From an uncultured Methanofollis sp. (GTDB lineage: Archaea; Halobacteriota; Methanomicrobia; Methanomicrobiales; Methanofollaceae), in the NCBI RefSeq assembly GCF_937919355.1, contig NZ_CALFSA010000086.1:1-18851 (forward strand): a stretch of 18,851 bases of DNA, written 5' to 3'. The stretch's first letter is position 1; every line of letters begins with the position of its first letter. The notes beneath the pieces are model-generated. The model saw only the letters and a list, made by a program, of their open reading frames with translations. It was not told the DNA's origin and did no database searches. Position numbers and translations under genes: made by a program. Shown piece by piece: positions 1 to 5,707 of this stretch.

Positions 1-54
1 AACCCGGGTCGAAAGCTCCGGAGGCTTTCAGGATATCCACTACCCTACCGGGAC
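1..54 (-). tRNA. tRNA-Arg (anticodon CCG), 3' part cut off by the window edge
   Basis: Read on the minus strand from 54 down, the sequence folds as the 5' three-quarters of a tRNA. The acceptor 5' strand GTCCCGG is at 54-48, followed by T8 and A9. The D-arm contains AGTGGATA, with conserved A14, G18G19 and A21. The anticodon stem AAAGC/GCTTT (28-24 and 16-12) closes the loop CTCCGGA. The anticodon is CCG at 21-19, reading the Arg codon CGG. A four-base variable loop (CGAC) and the 5' half of the T-stem (CCGGG, 7-3) follow, and the window ends at TT of the T-loop. The missing 3' part should contain CCCGG and an acceptor strand CCGGGAC. A TATA box sits about 29 bases upstream. Identity rests on the anticodon loop with U33 and is fairly secure. 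Confidence 0.85.
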
Positions 55-79
55 AGCCTGTATATGTTGGTCAGACGGG

Positions 80-88
80 TATAAAAAA
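80..88 (-). promoter_or_regulatory. TATA box of the tRNA-Arg gene, also an oligo-T tract after hypD
   Basis: On the minus strand the sequence reads TTTTTTATA, centred about 29 bases upstream of the mature tRNA 5' end. This is the normal spacing of an archaeal TATA box. It lies only 15 bases after the hypD stop codon, so the same six T residues could also serve as the hypD transcription terminator. The dual role is inferred. Confidence 0.6.
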
Positions 89-102
89 TGATTGCGCCGC
101 CA

Positions 103-1131
103 TCAGAGATGACGGACATGATAGAGGTTCCAGATCTTGCAGGCGCCCTCATGGCTGACCATGCAGGGACCGACCGGCGTCCTCGGGGTGCAGACCTTCC
201 CGAAGAGTTTGCAGTCTGTTGGTTGCGCGATCCCGCGGAGGACGCGGTCGCAGATGCAACCCGAGACCTTCTCGACGTGCTTGATCTCGATACCGAACTT
301 CTTTCTGGCATCGTAGTGTGCGAACTCGTCTTTCAGGGCGAGGCCCGACTTCGGGATCACCGGGAAGCCCCGCCACTCGACATCGACGGTGTCGAAGACC
401 TCGGAGATGAGCGCCTTCGCCTTCGGGTTCCCCTCGCGGCAGACAGCGCGCGGGTAGGCGTTCTCGACCTCGTGCCTCCCCTCCTTCACCTGCTTCACGA
501 GCATGAGAAGGCCAAGGAGGATGTCCTCCGGTTCGAACCCGGCGACCACCTGCGGCACCGGGAACTGCTCGTACTCCTCATACCCCGACACCACGCAGAC
601 GTGGCCCGGGAGGAGGAAACCGTCGAGAGAGGCTTCGCCCTGTTCAAGGAGCCATTTCATCGCCGGCGGGACGAGACGGTGGCAGGAAAGGATCGAAAAG
701 TTCTCGGGCGGGTGGGAGAGGAGAGTGGCGGCCACCGTCGGGACAGTCGTCTCGAAACCGACCGAGATGAAGACGACCTCCTTGTCGGTCTTCTTCGCGA
801 TCTCGACGGCCTTGTGGACCCCCTGCACCACGCGCACGTCCCCGCCGCAGGACTCAAGAGAGCCCTTCGTGCCCGGGACCCGGAGGAGGTCGCCGTAGGT
901 GGCGACGATGCACCCTTTCTCGACAAACTCAAGGGCGGCGTCGATTTCCCCTTGCGGCGTGATGCAGACAGGACAGCCCGGTCCCATCACGATGTGCAGC
1001 CCCTCGGGGAGGACGCTGCGCAGACCGGATCTGGCGATGGCAGCCTCGTGCGTGCCGCAGATGTGCATAAACGTGTAGTTGCGGTCCACGATCTCGTGGA
1101 GCGCAGCCTTCAGTTCGTCTCCTGTTGCCAT
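103..1131 (-). CDS. hypD: HypD, hydrogenase maturation protein
   Basis: This 342-residue protein has the usual HypD length and motifs. HypD works with HypC as the scaffold on which the Fe(CN)2CO group of [NiFe]-hydrogenases is built, using cyanide made by HypE/HypF. C25 in ICGTHE and C53/C56 in GPGCPVC match the invariant redox and iron-binding cysteines. GFETT, LLPGHV and GFEP motifs follow. The C-terminal region carries further cysteines (CICDRVLRG, PTDCKLFGKVC, GPCMVSHEGAC) of the kind that hold the [4Fe-4S] cluster. The start at 1131 is preceded by a GAGG ribosome binding site with five bases spacing. No other hyp gene is in view, so hypD is separate from hypC/E/F here. The role fits a hydrogenotrophic methanogen. 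Identity is confident. Confidence 0.96.
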   Translation of the reverse strand: MATGDELKAALHEIVDRNYTFMHICGTHEAAIARSGLRSVLPEGLHIVMGPGCPVCITPQGEIDAALEFVEKGCIVATYGDLLRVPGTKGSLESCGGDVRVVQGVHKAVEIAKKTDKEVVFISVGFETTVPTVAATLLSHPPENFSILSCHRLVPPAMKWLLEQGEASLDGFLLPGHVCVVSGYEEYEQFPVPQVVAGFEPEDILLGLLMLVKQVKEGRHEVENAYPRAVCREGNPKAKALISEVFDTVDVEWRGFPVIPKSGLALKDEFAHYDARKKFGIEIKHVEKVSGCICDRVLRGIAQPTDCKLFGKVCTPRTPVGPCMVSHEGACKIWNLYHVRHL

Positions 1132-1140
1132 GGAATCCTC

Positions 1141-1150
1141 ATAATTAATA
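1141..1150 (+). promoter_or_regulatory. TATA-like element for the MscS-family gene
   Basis: The AT-rich sequence ATAATTAATA in the 47-bp hypD/mscS divergent spacer ends 28 bases before the ATG at 1179. No ribosome binding site is visible before that ATG, so a leaderless transcript starting at or next to the start codon is likely. The core is nearly palindromic and might also serve hypD. Confidence 0.45.
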
Positions 1151-1178
1151 CGTTTCCCCCTGCATAAGTGTACCCATC

Positions 1179-2210
1179 ATGGGTGACCCCCTCTACGCTG
1201 TTCTTCTCATTTTTGCGGGGCTCATCGGATCGGTAGCCCTGTACTGGATCTATCACTGGTTGGTCAAACGTGCGGAAAAGACGGAGTCGAAGATCGACGA
1301 CATCCTGATTGCGGCGACAGGAAAACCCCTCATCATCACCGTCCTTGTCATCACCGCATACCTCGCCGTCGTCTCGTCGGGCATCATACCGCCGAAGTAC
1401 GAGTACATCCTCGACTCGAAGTACCTCAGTGCCTTCTACATCATCATCGGGGCATGGGTGGCGTCGAGTTTCTCGTATAACTTCGTCCACCTGTACGGGC
1501 GGTGGATGGCCTCGCGGACAGAGAGCGAGGTGGACGACCGGATCATCGACGCCCTGGAGATCGCGGTGAAGTACGGCATCTGGTTCGTCGCCTTCCTGCT
1601 CATCCTGAGCACACTCGACATCGACATCACGCCTCTCCTTGCCGGCGCCGGCATCGCCGGGGTCGCCGTGGCCCTTGCAGCGCAGGACATCCTCTCCAAC
1701 TTCTTCGGTGGGGCGCTGATCGTGATGGACAAGCCCTTCAAGGTGGGTGACCGGATCAAGATCGACACCTTTCTCGGGGACGTCATCAGTGTCGGCCCGC
1801 GGAGCACCCGCATCCAGACCCTCGACTACCAGCTCCTGACCATCCCGAACACCAAGATCGCGAACTCGGTGATCGTCAACTACGCCCTCCCTGAGGTGCG
1901 CCTGAAGATCAAGATCCCGGTCTCTGTCGCCTATGGTTCGGACGTCACGAGGGTGAAGGAGATCCTGCTCGAGATCGCGCATGAAGCGGTCGAGAGATCG
2001 GAGTACGTGCTCAACGACCCCGCACCGACTGTCTATTTCCTTGAATTTGCGGAATCGAGCCTGAACTTCACCCTCGTCGTCTGGGCGAAGGCCTTCAATA
2101 TGGCCTGGGACGTGCAGGACTTCATCAACACAAGGATAGACGAGCGCTTCAGGGAGGAAGGGATCGAGATCCCCTTCCCCCAGATGGACGTGCACATCAA
2201 AAAGTCATGA
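1179..2210 (+). CDS. MscS-family mechanosensitive channel
   Basis: This 343-residue membrane protein belongs to the small-conductance mechanosensitive channel family, which opens under membrane tension to release solutes during hypo-osmotic shock. Four N-terminal hydrophobic segments (roughly residues 4-27, 49-69, 86-109 and 128-149) precede the pore-lining helix at about 150-180. That helix is rich in small residues (LAGAGIAGVAVALAAQD) and is followed by the family signature NFFGGALIVMDKPFKVGDRI. The beta domain and C-terminal alpha/beta domain follow, ending in HIKKS. Five membrane helices are two more than in E. coli MscS, which is common in archaeal homologues. The gene is divergent from hypD and convergent with the radical SAM gene, sharing TCATGA as overlapping stops. 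No ribosome binding site is seen, so translation is probably leaderless. The exact paralogue cannot be assigned. Confidence 0.92.
   Translation: MGDPLYAVLLIFAGLIGSVALYWIYHWLVKRAEKTESKIDDILIAATGKPLIITVLVITAYLAVVSSGIIPPKYEYILDSKYLSAFYIIIGAWVASSFSYNFVHLYGRWMASRTESEVDDRIIDALEIAVKYGIWFVAFLLILSTLDIDITPLLAGAGIAGVAVALAAQDILSNFFGGALIVMDKPFKVGDRIKIDTFLGDVISVGPRSTRIQTLDYQLLTIPNTKIANSVIVNYALPEVRLKIKIPVSVAYGSDVTRVKEILLEIAHEAVERSEYVLNDPAPTVYFLEFAESSLNFTLVVWAKAFNMAWDVQDFINTRIDERFREEGIEIPFPQMDVHIKKS
2199..2203 (-). terminator. Oligo-T tract after the radical SAM gene, inside the mscS 3' end
   Basis: On the minus strand five T residues follow the radical SAM stop codon after one base (TGA C TTTTT). Short T tracts are sufficient for archaeal termination. 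The tract overlaps the last codons of the convergent channel gene. Confidence 0.35.
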
Positions 2211-3143
2211 GACTGAGAGGAAGAATATCCCTCTTCCCTCTCTTTTTGCTTCGACGAGATGGTTCTCCAGGAGGTACTGGAGGTACTTCCCGACCTCGTT
2301 CCTGTGCATGCCGGTGGCGTGCGTCAGGTCGTCGAGGGTGCAGGGGCGCCGCCTGACGAGGGCGAGGATGGTGTCGGCGCTCTCCTGGTGAAAACTGTCG
2401 ATCTCCGCGCGTGACGGGAGGTCGCCGACGATATCGACAGGCGCCGCCGTGATCAGGGAGGCGATGTGGTCGAGGGTCGGGCGGTCGGCAGGCCGCACCC
2501 AGGCGGCGGCGCCGGGGCGGTCGAGGGTGTTTAACTGGACGCGGTCGGGCCTGATCTCCCGCACGGCGGCGGCGATCTTTCCGATCTCGGCGTCGTCGTC
2601 GTTCACGCCCGGCACGATGAAGACTTCGAGCCAGATCTCCCCGCGAAATTCATTGCGGAAGGTAACGAGGCCGTCGATATGGGCCTCTGCGGAGAGACTC
2701 CGGTGCGGCCTGCAGATCTTCCAGAAGGGTGTGTCGGAGACGGCGTTCAGTGTCGGGACGACGAGGTCAGCGTCGAGGAGGGCGCGCCGCACTGCAGGGT
2801 CGGGGAGGAGGCTGCCGTTCGTGAGGACGGCGACGCGGTATGCGGGAAATTCTGATTTGACCGTCCTGATGATCTCGCCGATCCCAGTGTGGAGGGTCGG
2901 TTCCCCAGACCCGGCAAAGGTGACATAGTCGAGGCGGGGCGAGGTCGAGAGATAGGACCTGAGTTCCGCGATCACGTCCCCTGTCGGGACGTACTCCTTC
3001 CTCTCTGTGGTGAGCGCCGTCGTCGGCCCGCACTCGCAGTAGACGCAGTTGTAGGAACAGGTCTTCAGGGGCACCAGGTCGATGCCGAGGGATATCCCGA
3101 GTCGCCGTGACGGGACCGGGCCGAAGAGATGACGATAGGACAT
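2205..3143 (-). CDS. Radical SAM protein with C-terminal winged-helix domain (COG0731-like)
   Basis: This 312-residue protein carries the radical SAM CxxxCxxC motif as CSYNCVYC (C29, C33, C36). It starts with MSYRHLFGPVPSRRLGISLG, a conserved N-terminus in a family usually annotated as Fe-S oxidoreductase, related to the TYW1 radical SAM group. Later motifs FAGSGEPTLH and VLTNGSLL fit the SAM-binding barrel. The last 60 residues (LDDLTHATGMHRNEVGKYLQYLLENHLV) look like a winged helix-turn-helix, suggesting nucleic acid binding or a regulatory role. The start at 3143 was chosen over an upstream in-frame ATG at 3260 because conservation begins there and GGTGA (3155-3151) lies seven bases before it; the longer form has a non-conserved leader. 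The substrate is unknown, and context gives no help. Confidence 0.85.
   Translation of the reverse strand: MSYRHLFGPVPSRRLGISLGIDLVPLKTCSYNCVYCECGPTTALTTERKEYVPTGDVIAELRSYLSTSPRLDYVTFAGSGEPTLHTGIGEIIRTVKSEFPAYRVAVLTNGSLLPDPAVRRALLDADLVVPTLNAVSDTPFWKICRPHRSLSAEAHIDGLVTFRNEFRGEIWLEVFIVPGVNDDDAEIGKIAAAVREIRPDRVQLNTLDRPGAAAWVRPADRPTLDHIASLITAAPVDIVGDLPSRAEIDSFHQESADTILALVRRRPCTLDDLTHATGMHRNEVGKYLQYLLENHLVEAKREGRGIFFLSVS
2215..2247 (+). terminator. Hairpin plus T-run terminator of the MscS-family gene
   Basis: GAGAGGAAGA (2215-2224) pairs with TCTTCC plus TCTC (2232-2242, one bulged C). This gives a ten-pair stem with a seven-base loop, followed directly by TTTTT (2243-2247). It starts five bases after the mscS stop and lies within the 3' coding end of the opposite gene. 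The hairpin is bacterial in style; the T-run is probably the working part in an archaeon. Confidence 0.55.
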
Positions 3144-3211
3144 TGCAGAATCACCCGGGGAGTATGGGTGCGGAGGGGCAAGAAACCACCTGTCGCCGCA
3201 GGGGGCGGGAA

Positions 3212-3221
3212 GCGTTTTATG
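3212..3221 (+). promoter_or_regulatory. TATA box of the isomerase-like gene, leaderless start
   Basis: GCGTTTTATG ends 22 bases before the ATG at 3244, with the TATA centre about 27 bases upstream. The transcription start should therefore fall at or next to the start codon. There is no ribosome binding site before the ATG, consistent with a leaderless mRNA. Confidence 0.5.
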
Positions 3222-3243
3222 GCCCTCCACACAATGCTCTCCC

Positions 3244-3957
3244 ATGTACGGCGTCTCCACCTACGCACTCCACTCCCTCCCTCTCCCCGATGCCCTCGAC
3301 CAGATCGCCGGACTGACCGACTATGTCGAGGTGATGGATGACGGTTGCCACTCTATCGAGAGTGCCGACCCCCTCCTCTCCTATGACCTGAAGTACTCCA
3401 TCCATGCTCCCTCCCGGAGCGTCAATATCGCAAGCACTCTCGAACCGATCAGGGAGGCGAGTGTCAGGGTGATCGATGACTGCTTCGCCATCGCCGCCGA
3501 GGTGGACGCCGACGTCGTGATCCATCCGGGGTACTTTGCCTGGGTGGCAGACCGGGAGAGGGCGCAGAGGCAGTTTGCCCGCTCCCTTGCCGAACTCTCG
3601 GCCGCGGCGGAAGAGCGGTCGGTCAGGTATGCGGTGGAGAACATGGCCTGGGAATTTTTCTTCCTCCAGACGCCGGACGAACTCCCCCTCCCCGACGGCG
3701 GTGCGGGCTTCGCCCTCGACGTCGGCCACGCCCATATCAAGGGGTGTCTCCCCGCCTTCCTGCAGGTGCCGATCAACCACATCCACATCCACGACAATGA
3801 CGGCAAAGAGGACACACATTCCGCAGTCGGGGCGGGCACCATTGATTTTGCGGCGGTGATGGCGGCGGTCAGAGAGAACAGTCTCGTCCCCGTCATTGAG
3901 GTCGAGGGGATCGACGCAGTCAAATCAAGTATTTCCGCACTAAGTCCTTATTTGTAA
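3244..3957 (+). CDS. TIM-barrel sugar phosphate isomerase/epimerase-like protein
   Basis: This 237-residue protein resembles the xylose isomerase-like/AP endonuclease 2 superfamily (Pfam AP_endonuc_2). Candidate metal-binding residues are spread along the barrel as expected: the H of VIHPGYF, the E of AVENMAW, the D and H residues of ALDVGHAHI, HIHDND, and the final E of VIEVEG. The family includes sugar isomerases, epimerases and endonuclease IV. The protein is short for endonuclease IV, so an isomerase or hydrolase role on a small molecule is more likely; the substrate is unknown. It diverges from the radical SAM gene across 100 bp, and no shared function can be inferred. The start is supported by a TATA box placed for a leaderless transcript. 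Confidence 0.82.
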   Translation: MYGVSTYALHSLPLPDALDQIAGLTDYVEVMDDGCHSIESADPLLSYDLKYSIHAPSRSVNIASTLEPIREASVRVIDDCFAIAAEVDADVVIHPGYFAWVADRERAQRQFARSLAELSAAAEERSVRYAVENMAWEFFFLQTPDELPLPDGGAGFALDVGHAHIKGCLPAFLQVPINHIHIHDNDGKEDTHSAVGAGTIDFAAVMAAVRENSLVPVIEVEGIDAVKSSISALSPYL

Positions 3958-3991
3958 GGTATATCCTGAGAATATACTTATTTTATTATTT
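3957..3991 (+). terminator. AT-rich hairpin and T-rich tail after the isomerase-like gene
   Basis: GTATAT (3959-3964) pairs with ATATAC (3972-3977) around a seven-base loop, with two more flanking pairs. A T-rich run, TTATTTTATTATTT, follows. It overlaps the stop codon. The stem is weak, so the T-rich tail probably does the work. Confidence 0.45.
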
Positions 3992-4019
3992 GATCCCGGA
4001 TCTGGAACCATCAACACTC

Positions 4020-4027
4020 TTTTATAC
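4020..4027 (+). promoter_or_regulatory. TATA box of tRNA-Thr
   Basis: TTTTATAC lies about 34 bases before the mature tRNA 5' end. That fits a primary transcript starting a few bases upstream and trimmed by RNase P. A second TATA-like run, ATATATCCTATATT (4031-4044), lies closer and cannot be excluded. Confidence 0.5.
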
Positions 4028-4057
4028 TGGATATATCCTATATTGTAATGCATCCAT

Positions 4058-4130
4058 GCCTCAGTGGCTCAGCTGGTAGAGCGTGTCCTTGGTAAGGACA
4101 AGGTCCCGAGTTCAAATCTCGGCTGAGGCT
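4058..4130 (+). tRNA. tRNA-Thr (anticodon GGT)
   Basis: A complete 73-base cloverleaf with no intron is visible. The acceptor GCCTCAG (4058-4064) pairs fully with CTGAGGC (4123-4129), followed by discriminator T4130. The D-arm is GCTC-AGCTGGTA-GAGC. The anticodon stem TGTCC/GGACA closes the loop TTGGTAA, with anticodon GGT at 4091-4093, which reads ACC (and ACU by wobble). The variable loop is AGGTC. The T-arm is CCGAG-TTCAAAT-CTCGG. CCA is not encoded, as in many archaea. Confidence 0.97.
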
Positions 4131-4142
4131 CTCCTACTTTTG
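4131..4142 (+). terminator. Short T-run after tRNA-Thr
   Basis: Four T residues (4138-4141) follow the tRNA 3' end after seven bases. This is a plausible but weak archaeal terminator. Confidence 0.3.
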
Positions 4143-4236
4143 TTCAAGTCCCCTGCTCATTTTCTCAGTATGCCGGGAAAAGAGTGCATGCCCCGGATCG
4201 CCCTGCGCCACTCTCCGGCCGATATGTGCATACATG

Positions 4237-4253
4237 AAAATCCCCTTACGGGG
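4237..4253 (-). terminator. CCCC-GTAA-GGGG hairpin with T-run after the exported-protein gene
   Basis: On the minus strand CCCC (4253-4250), a GTAA tetraloop (4249-4246) and GGGG (4245-4242) are followed by ATTTTC. This lies 28 bases after the stop codon of the exported-protein gene. GTAA is a stable GNRA-type loop. Confidence 0.5.
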
Positions 4254-4280
4254 AGAAGAGATTTTTGGGGGAGAACTCTG

Positions 4281-4937
4281 TTACTGGAGATCTCCCGGGA
4301 CGTACTTCTCCGGCACCATGATGGTGAGGGTGTACGACTTGACACACTGGGTGTTGACCACAAACCAGTAGTCTCTCTGCCCTTCATAGAAGGTCTCTTC
4401 CCAGTTCTCGTTCTTCCACTCTGCAGTTGCATTCTCTGCGGGGATGAGGTCTGCGCGATTGAGAGTGACGATCCTGACAAACCTGTTTGGGTCGTCGGCG
4501 TCCATCACCTGGACATTGAGGTACCCGAAGTTGGTGTTGTACGGGTCGACATCATAGCGCAGTTGCCAGTAGGGCATCGGGACATGGATGGTCTCCGTCG
4601 TCCCGCTCCCCGTGCCGCGGATTGTGGCATAGGGGACCATGGTGTCCCTGCCGGTATCATCGTCAGGGATCCCGCTCCACTGCACCTGGTCGTCCGTGAT
4701 CTTCAGGTGATATGTCGCCGGGTCGACGAACCCGACCTCGTGGACCTGTCCGTTCCATCCCGGCACAGGCGCCGGGGTGAGGGCCGCAGGGGTGGGTGTG
4801 GATGTCACCTGCGCGAGGGTGTTGCCCTGAAGAGTCTGGTCTTCCGGGGCCGCCGCGATCATCGGCTTGACAAAGAGCGCAATGACGATGACAATGACCA
4901 ATCCGGCGGCAAGACTGAGGATATCTTCCCTTTCCAT
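4281..4937 (-). CDS. Uncharacterised membrane-anchored exported protein, divergent from the archaellins
   Basis: I do not recognise a family for this 218-residue protein. It begins MEREDILSLAAG, then has one hydrophobic segment (about residues 8-29, ending VKPMIAAA). A Thr/Pro/Ala-rich linker follows at about 45-60 (STPTPAALTPAPVPG). The rest is a polar domain rich in aromatic and beta-type stretches (TYHLKITDDQVQWSGI, YWQLRYDVDPYNTNFGYLNVQV). One N-glycosylation sequon (NAT) is present. This layout suggests a signal anchor with the main domain outside the membrane. The strand choice rests on the N-terminal helix and a clear terminator; a long opposite-strand frame here is its shadow. The 204-bp spacer is shared with the archaellin promoter, but nothing else shows a role in motility. 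Confidence 0.75.
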   Translation of the reverse strand: MEREDILSLAAGLVIVIVIALFVKPMIAAAPEDQTLQGNTLAQVTSTPTPAALTPAPVPGWNGQVHEVGFVDPATYHLKITDDQVQWSGIPDDDTGRDTMVPYATIRGTGSGTTETIHVPMPYWQLRYDVDPYNTNFGYLNVQVMDADDPNRFVRIVTLNRADLIPAENATAEWKNENWEETFYEGQRDYWFVVNTQCVKSYTLTIMVPEKYVPGDLQ

Positions 4938-4977
4938 TCTATCATCTTCCTGAAGATGGTACCCCTCTGGGAAGATA
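4922..4977 (-). promoter_or_regulatory. Nested complementary repeats around the start codon of the exported-protein gene
   Basis: In the minus-strand mRNA, TATCTTCCC (4977-4969) is exactly complementary to GGGAAGATA (4930-4922), nine pairs. Between them lies the perfect hairpin CATCTTC-AG-GAAGATG (4958-4943) and then the ATG at 4937. The start codon is thus enclosed by the outer stem. The arms are alike, so the 5' arm could pair instead with GGAAGAT of the inner hairpin, giving two exclusive folds. A regulatory role is inferred. Confidence 0.35.
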
Positions 4978-5034
4978 ATACTTTTTTTGTGTATCCTCCC
5001 TCATTATGCTGAGTTTAGGATATAAAGTCACAAA

Positions 5035-5068
5035 TTCGATTCTGTCTGAAATCGAAACATATATATGC
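5035..5068 (+). promoter_or_regulatory. Archaellin promoter: inverted repeat abutting a TATA box
   Basis: TTCGATT (5035-5041) and AATCGAA (5050-5056) form a perfect seven-base inverted repeat with an eight-base spacer, so the half-sites are 15 bases apart, centre to centre. The right half overlaps the expected BRE, and the TATA box ACATATATATG (5057-5067) follows at once. Transcription would start near 5090, leaving a leader of about 50 bases before the ATG at 5142. The repeat is placed where an activator that recruits TFB, such as EarA of Methanococcus, or a repressor would bind. The regulator is not known. Confidence 0.6.
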
Positions 5069-5141
5069 GTATACACAAATCAATAGTGTAGGAATGTTGG
5101 AAGAACGGTCCAGCGTTCACTGAATCAATCAGGGTGAAGTT

Positions 5142-5696
5142 ATGAGAAAATTCGAAAAGAATGATGAGGCATTTACCGGTCTCGAGGCAGCGATCGTATT
5201 GATCGCCTTCGTCGTCGTGGCCGCAGTGTTCTCGTACATGATGCTCGGCGCTGGTTTCTTCACCTCGCAGAAGAGCCAGGAAGTCGTGCACACGGCGACC
5301 TCCCAGACGAGCTCGTCGGTCGACCTTGCGGGTAGCGTCATTGTCGAAGGTGACGCCGGCGATAAACTGTCCAATGCGACTTTTTACCTCCAGCTGACCT
5401 CCGGCGGCACGCCCGTTGACCTCAACAGGACCGCGTATGCGATCACTACGAACAACGGCTTCAAGCTGCTGAACAGCACCTCGGTGACGTACACATACTA
5501 CAACGCCGAGTCCACGCCGGACTCCCTCCTTGAAGCCGGCGAGCTGGTCAAGGTCAACGTCCCCCTGTCCGACATTACCGTCAGCCCGAAGCAGGTCTTC
5601 ACCATTGATGTGAAGCCGTCCGTTGGCGCCGCACTCTCCATGTCGAAGACTGCGCCCACGCGGATTGAAGATGGGAGATTCTACGAAGTATTCTGA
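5142..5696 (+). CDS. arlB1 (flaB1): Archaellin 1 (archaeal flagellin)
   Basis: This 184-residue archaellum filament subunit starts with a short class III signal peptide (MRKFEKNDEA). The family core helix FTGLEAAIVLIAFVVVAAVF follows, with the conserved Gly at +3 and Glu at +5 of the mature protein. Processing would be by the archaeal prepilin-like peptidase, between A10 and F11 by alignment with other archaellins. The first 50 residues are nearly identical to archaellin 2; the beta-rich outer domain diverges. Three N-glycosylation sequons (NAT, NRT, NST) are present, in line with filament glycosylation. GGTGA (5133-5137) precedes the ATG by four bases. It is the first gene of the operon, 11 bases before archaellin 2. 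Which paralogue is the major subunit cannot be told. Confidence 0.96.
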   Translation: MRKFEKNDEAFTGLEAAIVLIAFVVVAAVFSYMMLGAGFFTSQKSQEVVHTATSQTSSSVDLAGSVIVEGDAGDKLSNATFYLQLTSGGTPVDLNRTAYAITTNNGFKLLNSTSVTYTYYNAESTPDSLLEAGELVKVNVPLSDITVSPKQVFTIDVKPSVGAALSMSKTAPTRIEDGRFYEVF

Positions 5697-5707
5697 GGTG
5701 AGAAGAA

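Noticed and set aside
88..1167. 359-codon plus-strand frame opposite hypD
   Set aside because: It is the complement of a fully conserved HypD and crosses the tRNA-Arg promoter.
1110..2195. 361-codon minus-strand frame opposite the MscS-family gene
   Set aside because: Low-complexity Asp/Arg/His/Val composition and no ribosome binding site. It is a shadow of the channel gene.
3958..4057. Repeated ATATATCC/GTATATCC words between the isomerase-like gene and tRNA-Thr, considered as a regulatory repeat
   Set aside because: They are short, AT-rich and unevenly spaced. A terminator hairpin and TATA sequences explain them.
4083..5012. 309-codon plus-strand frame that begins inside tRNA-Thr and covers the exported-protein gene
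   Set aside because: It starts within the tRNA and has no motif. The minus strand offers a signal anchor, a sensible domain and a terminator.
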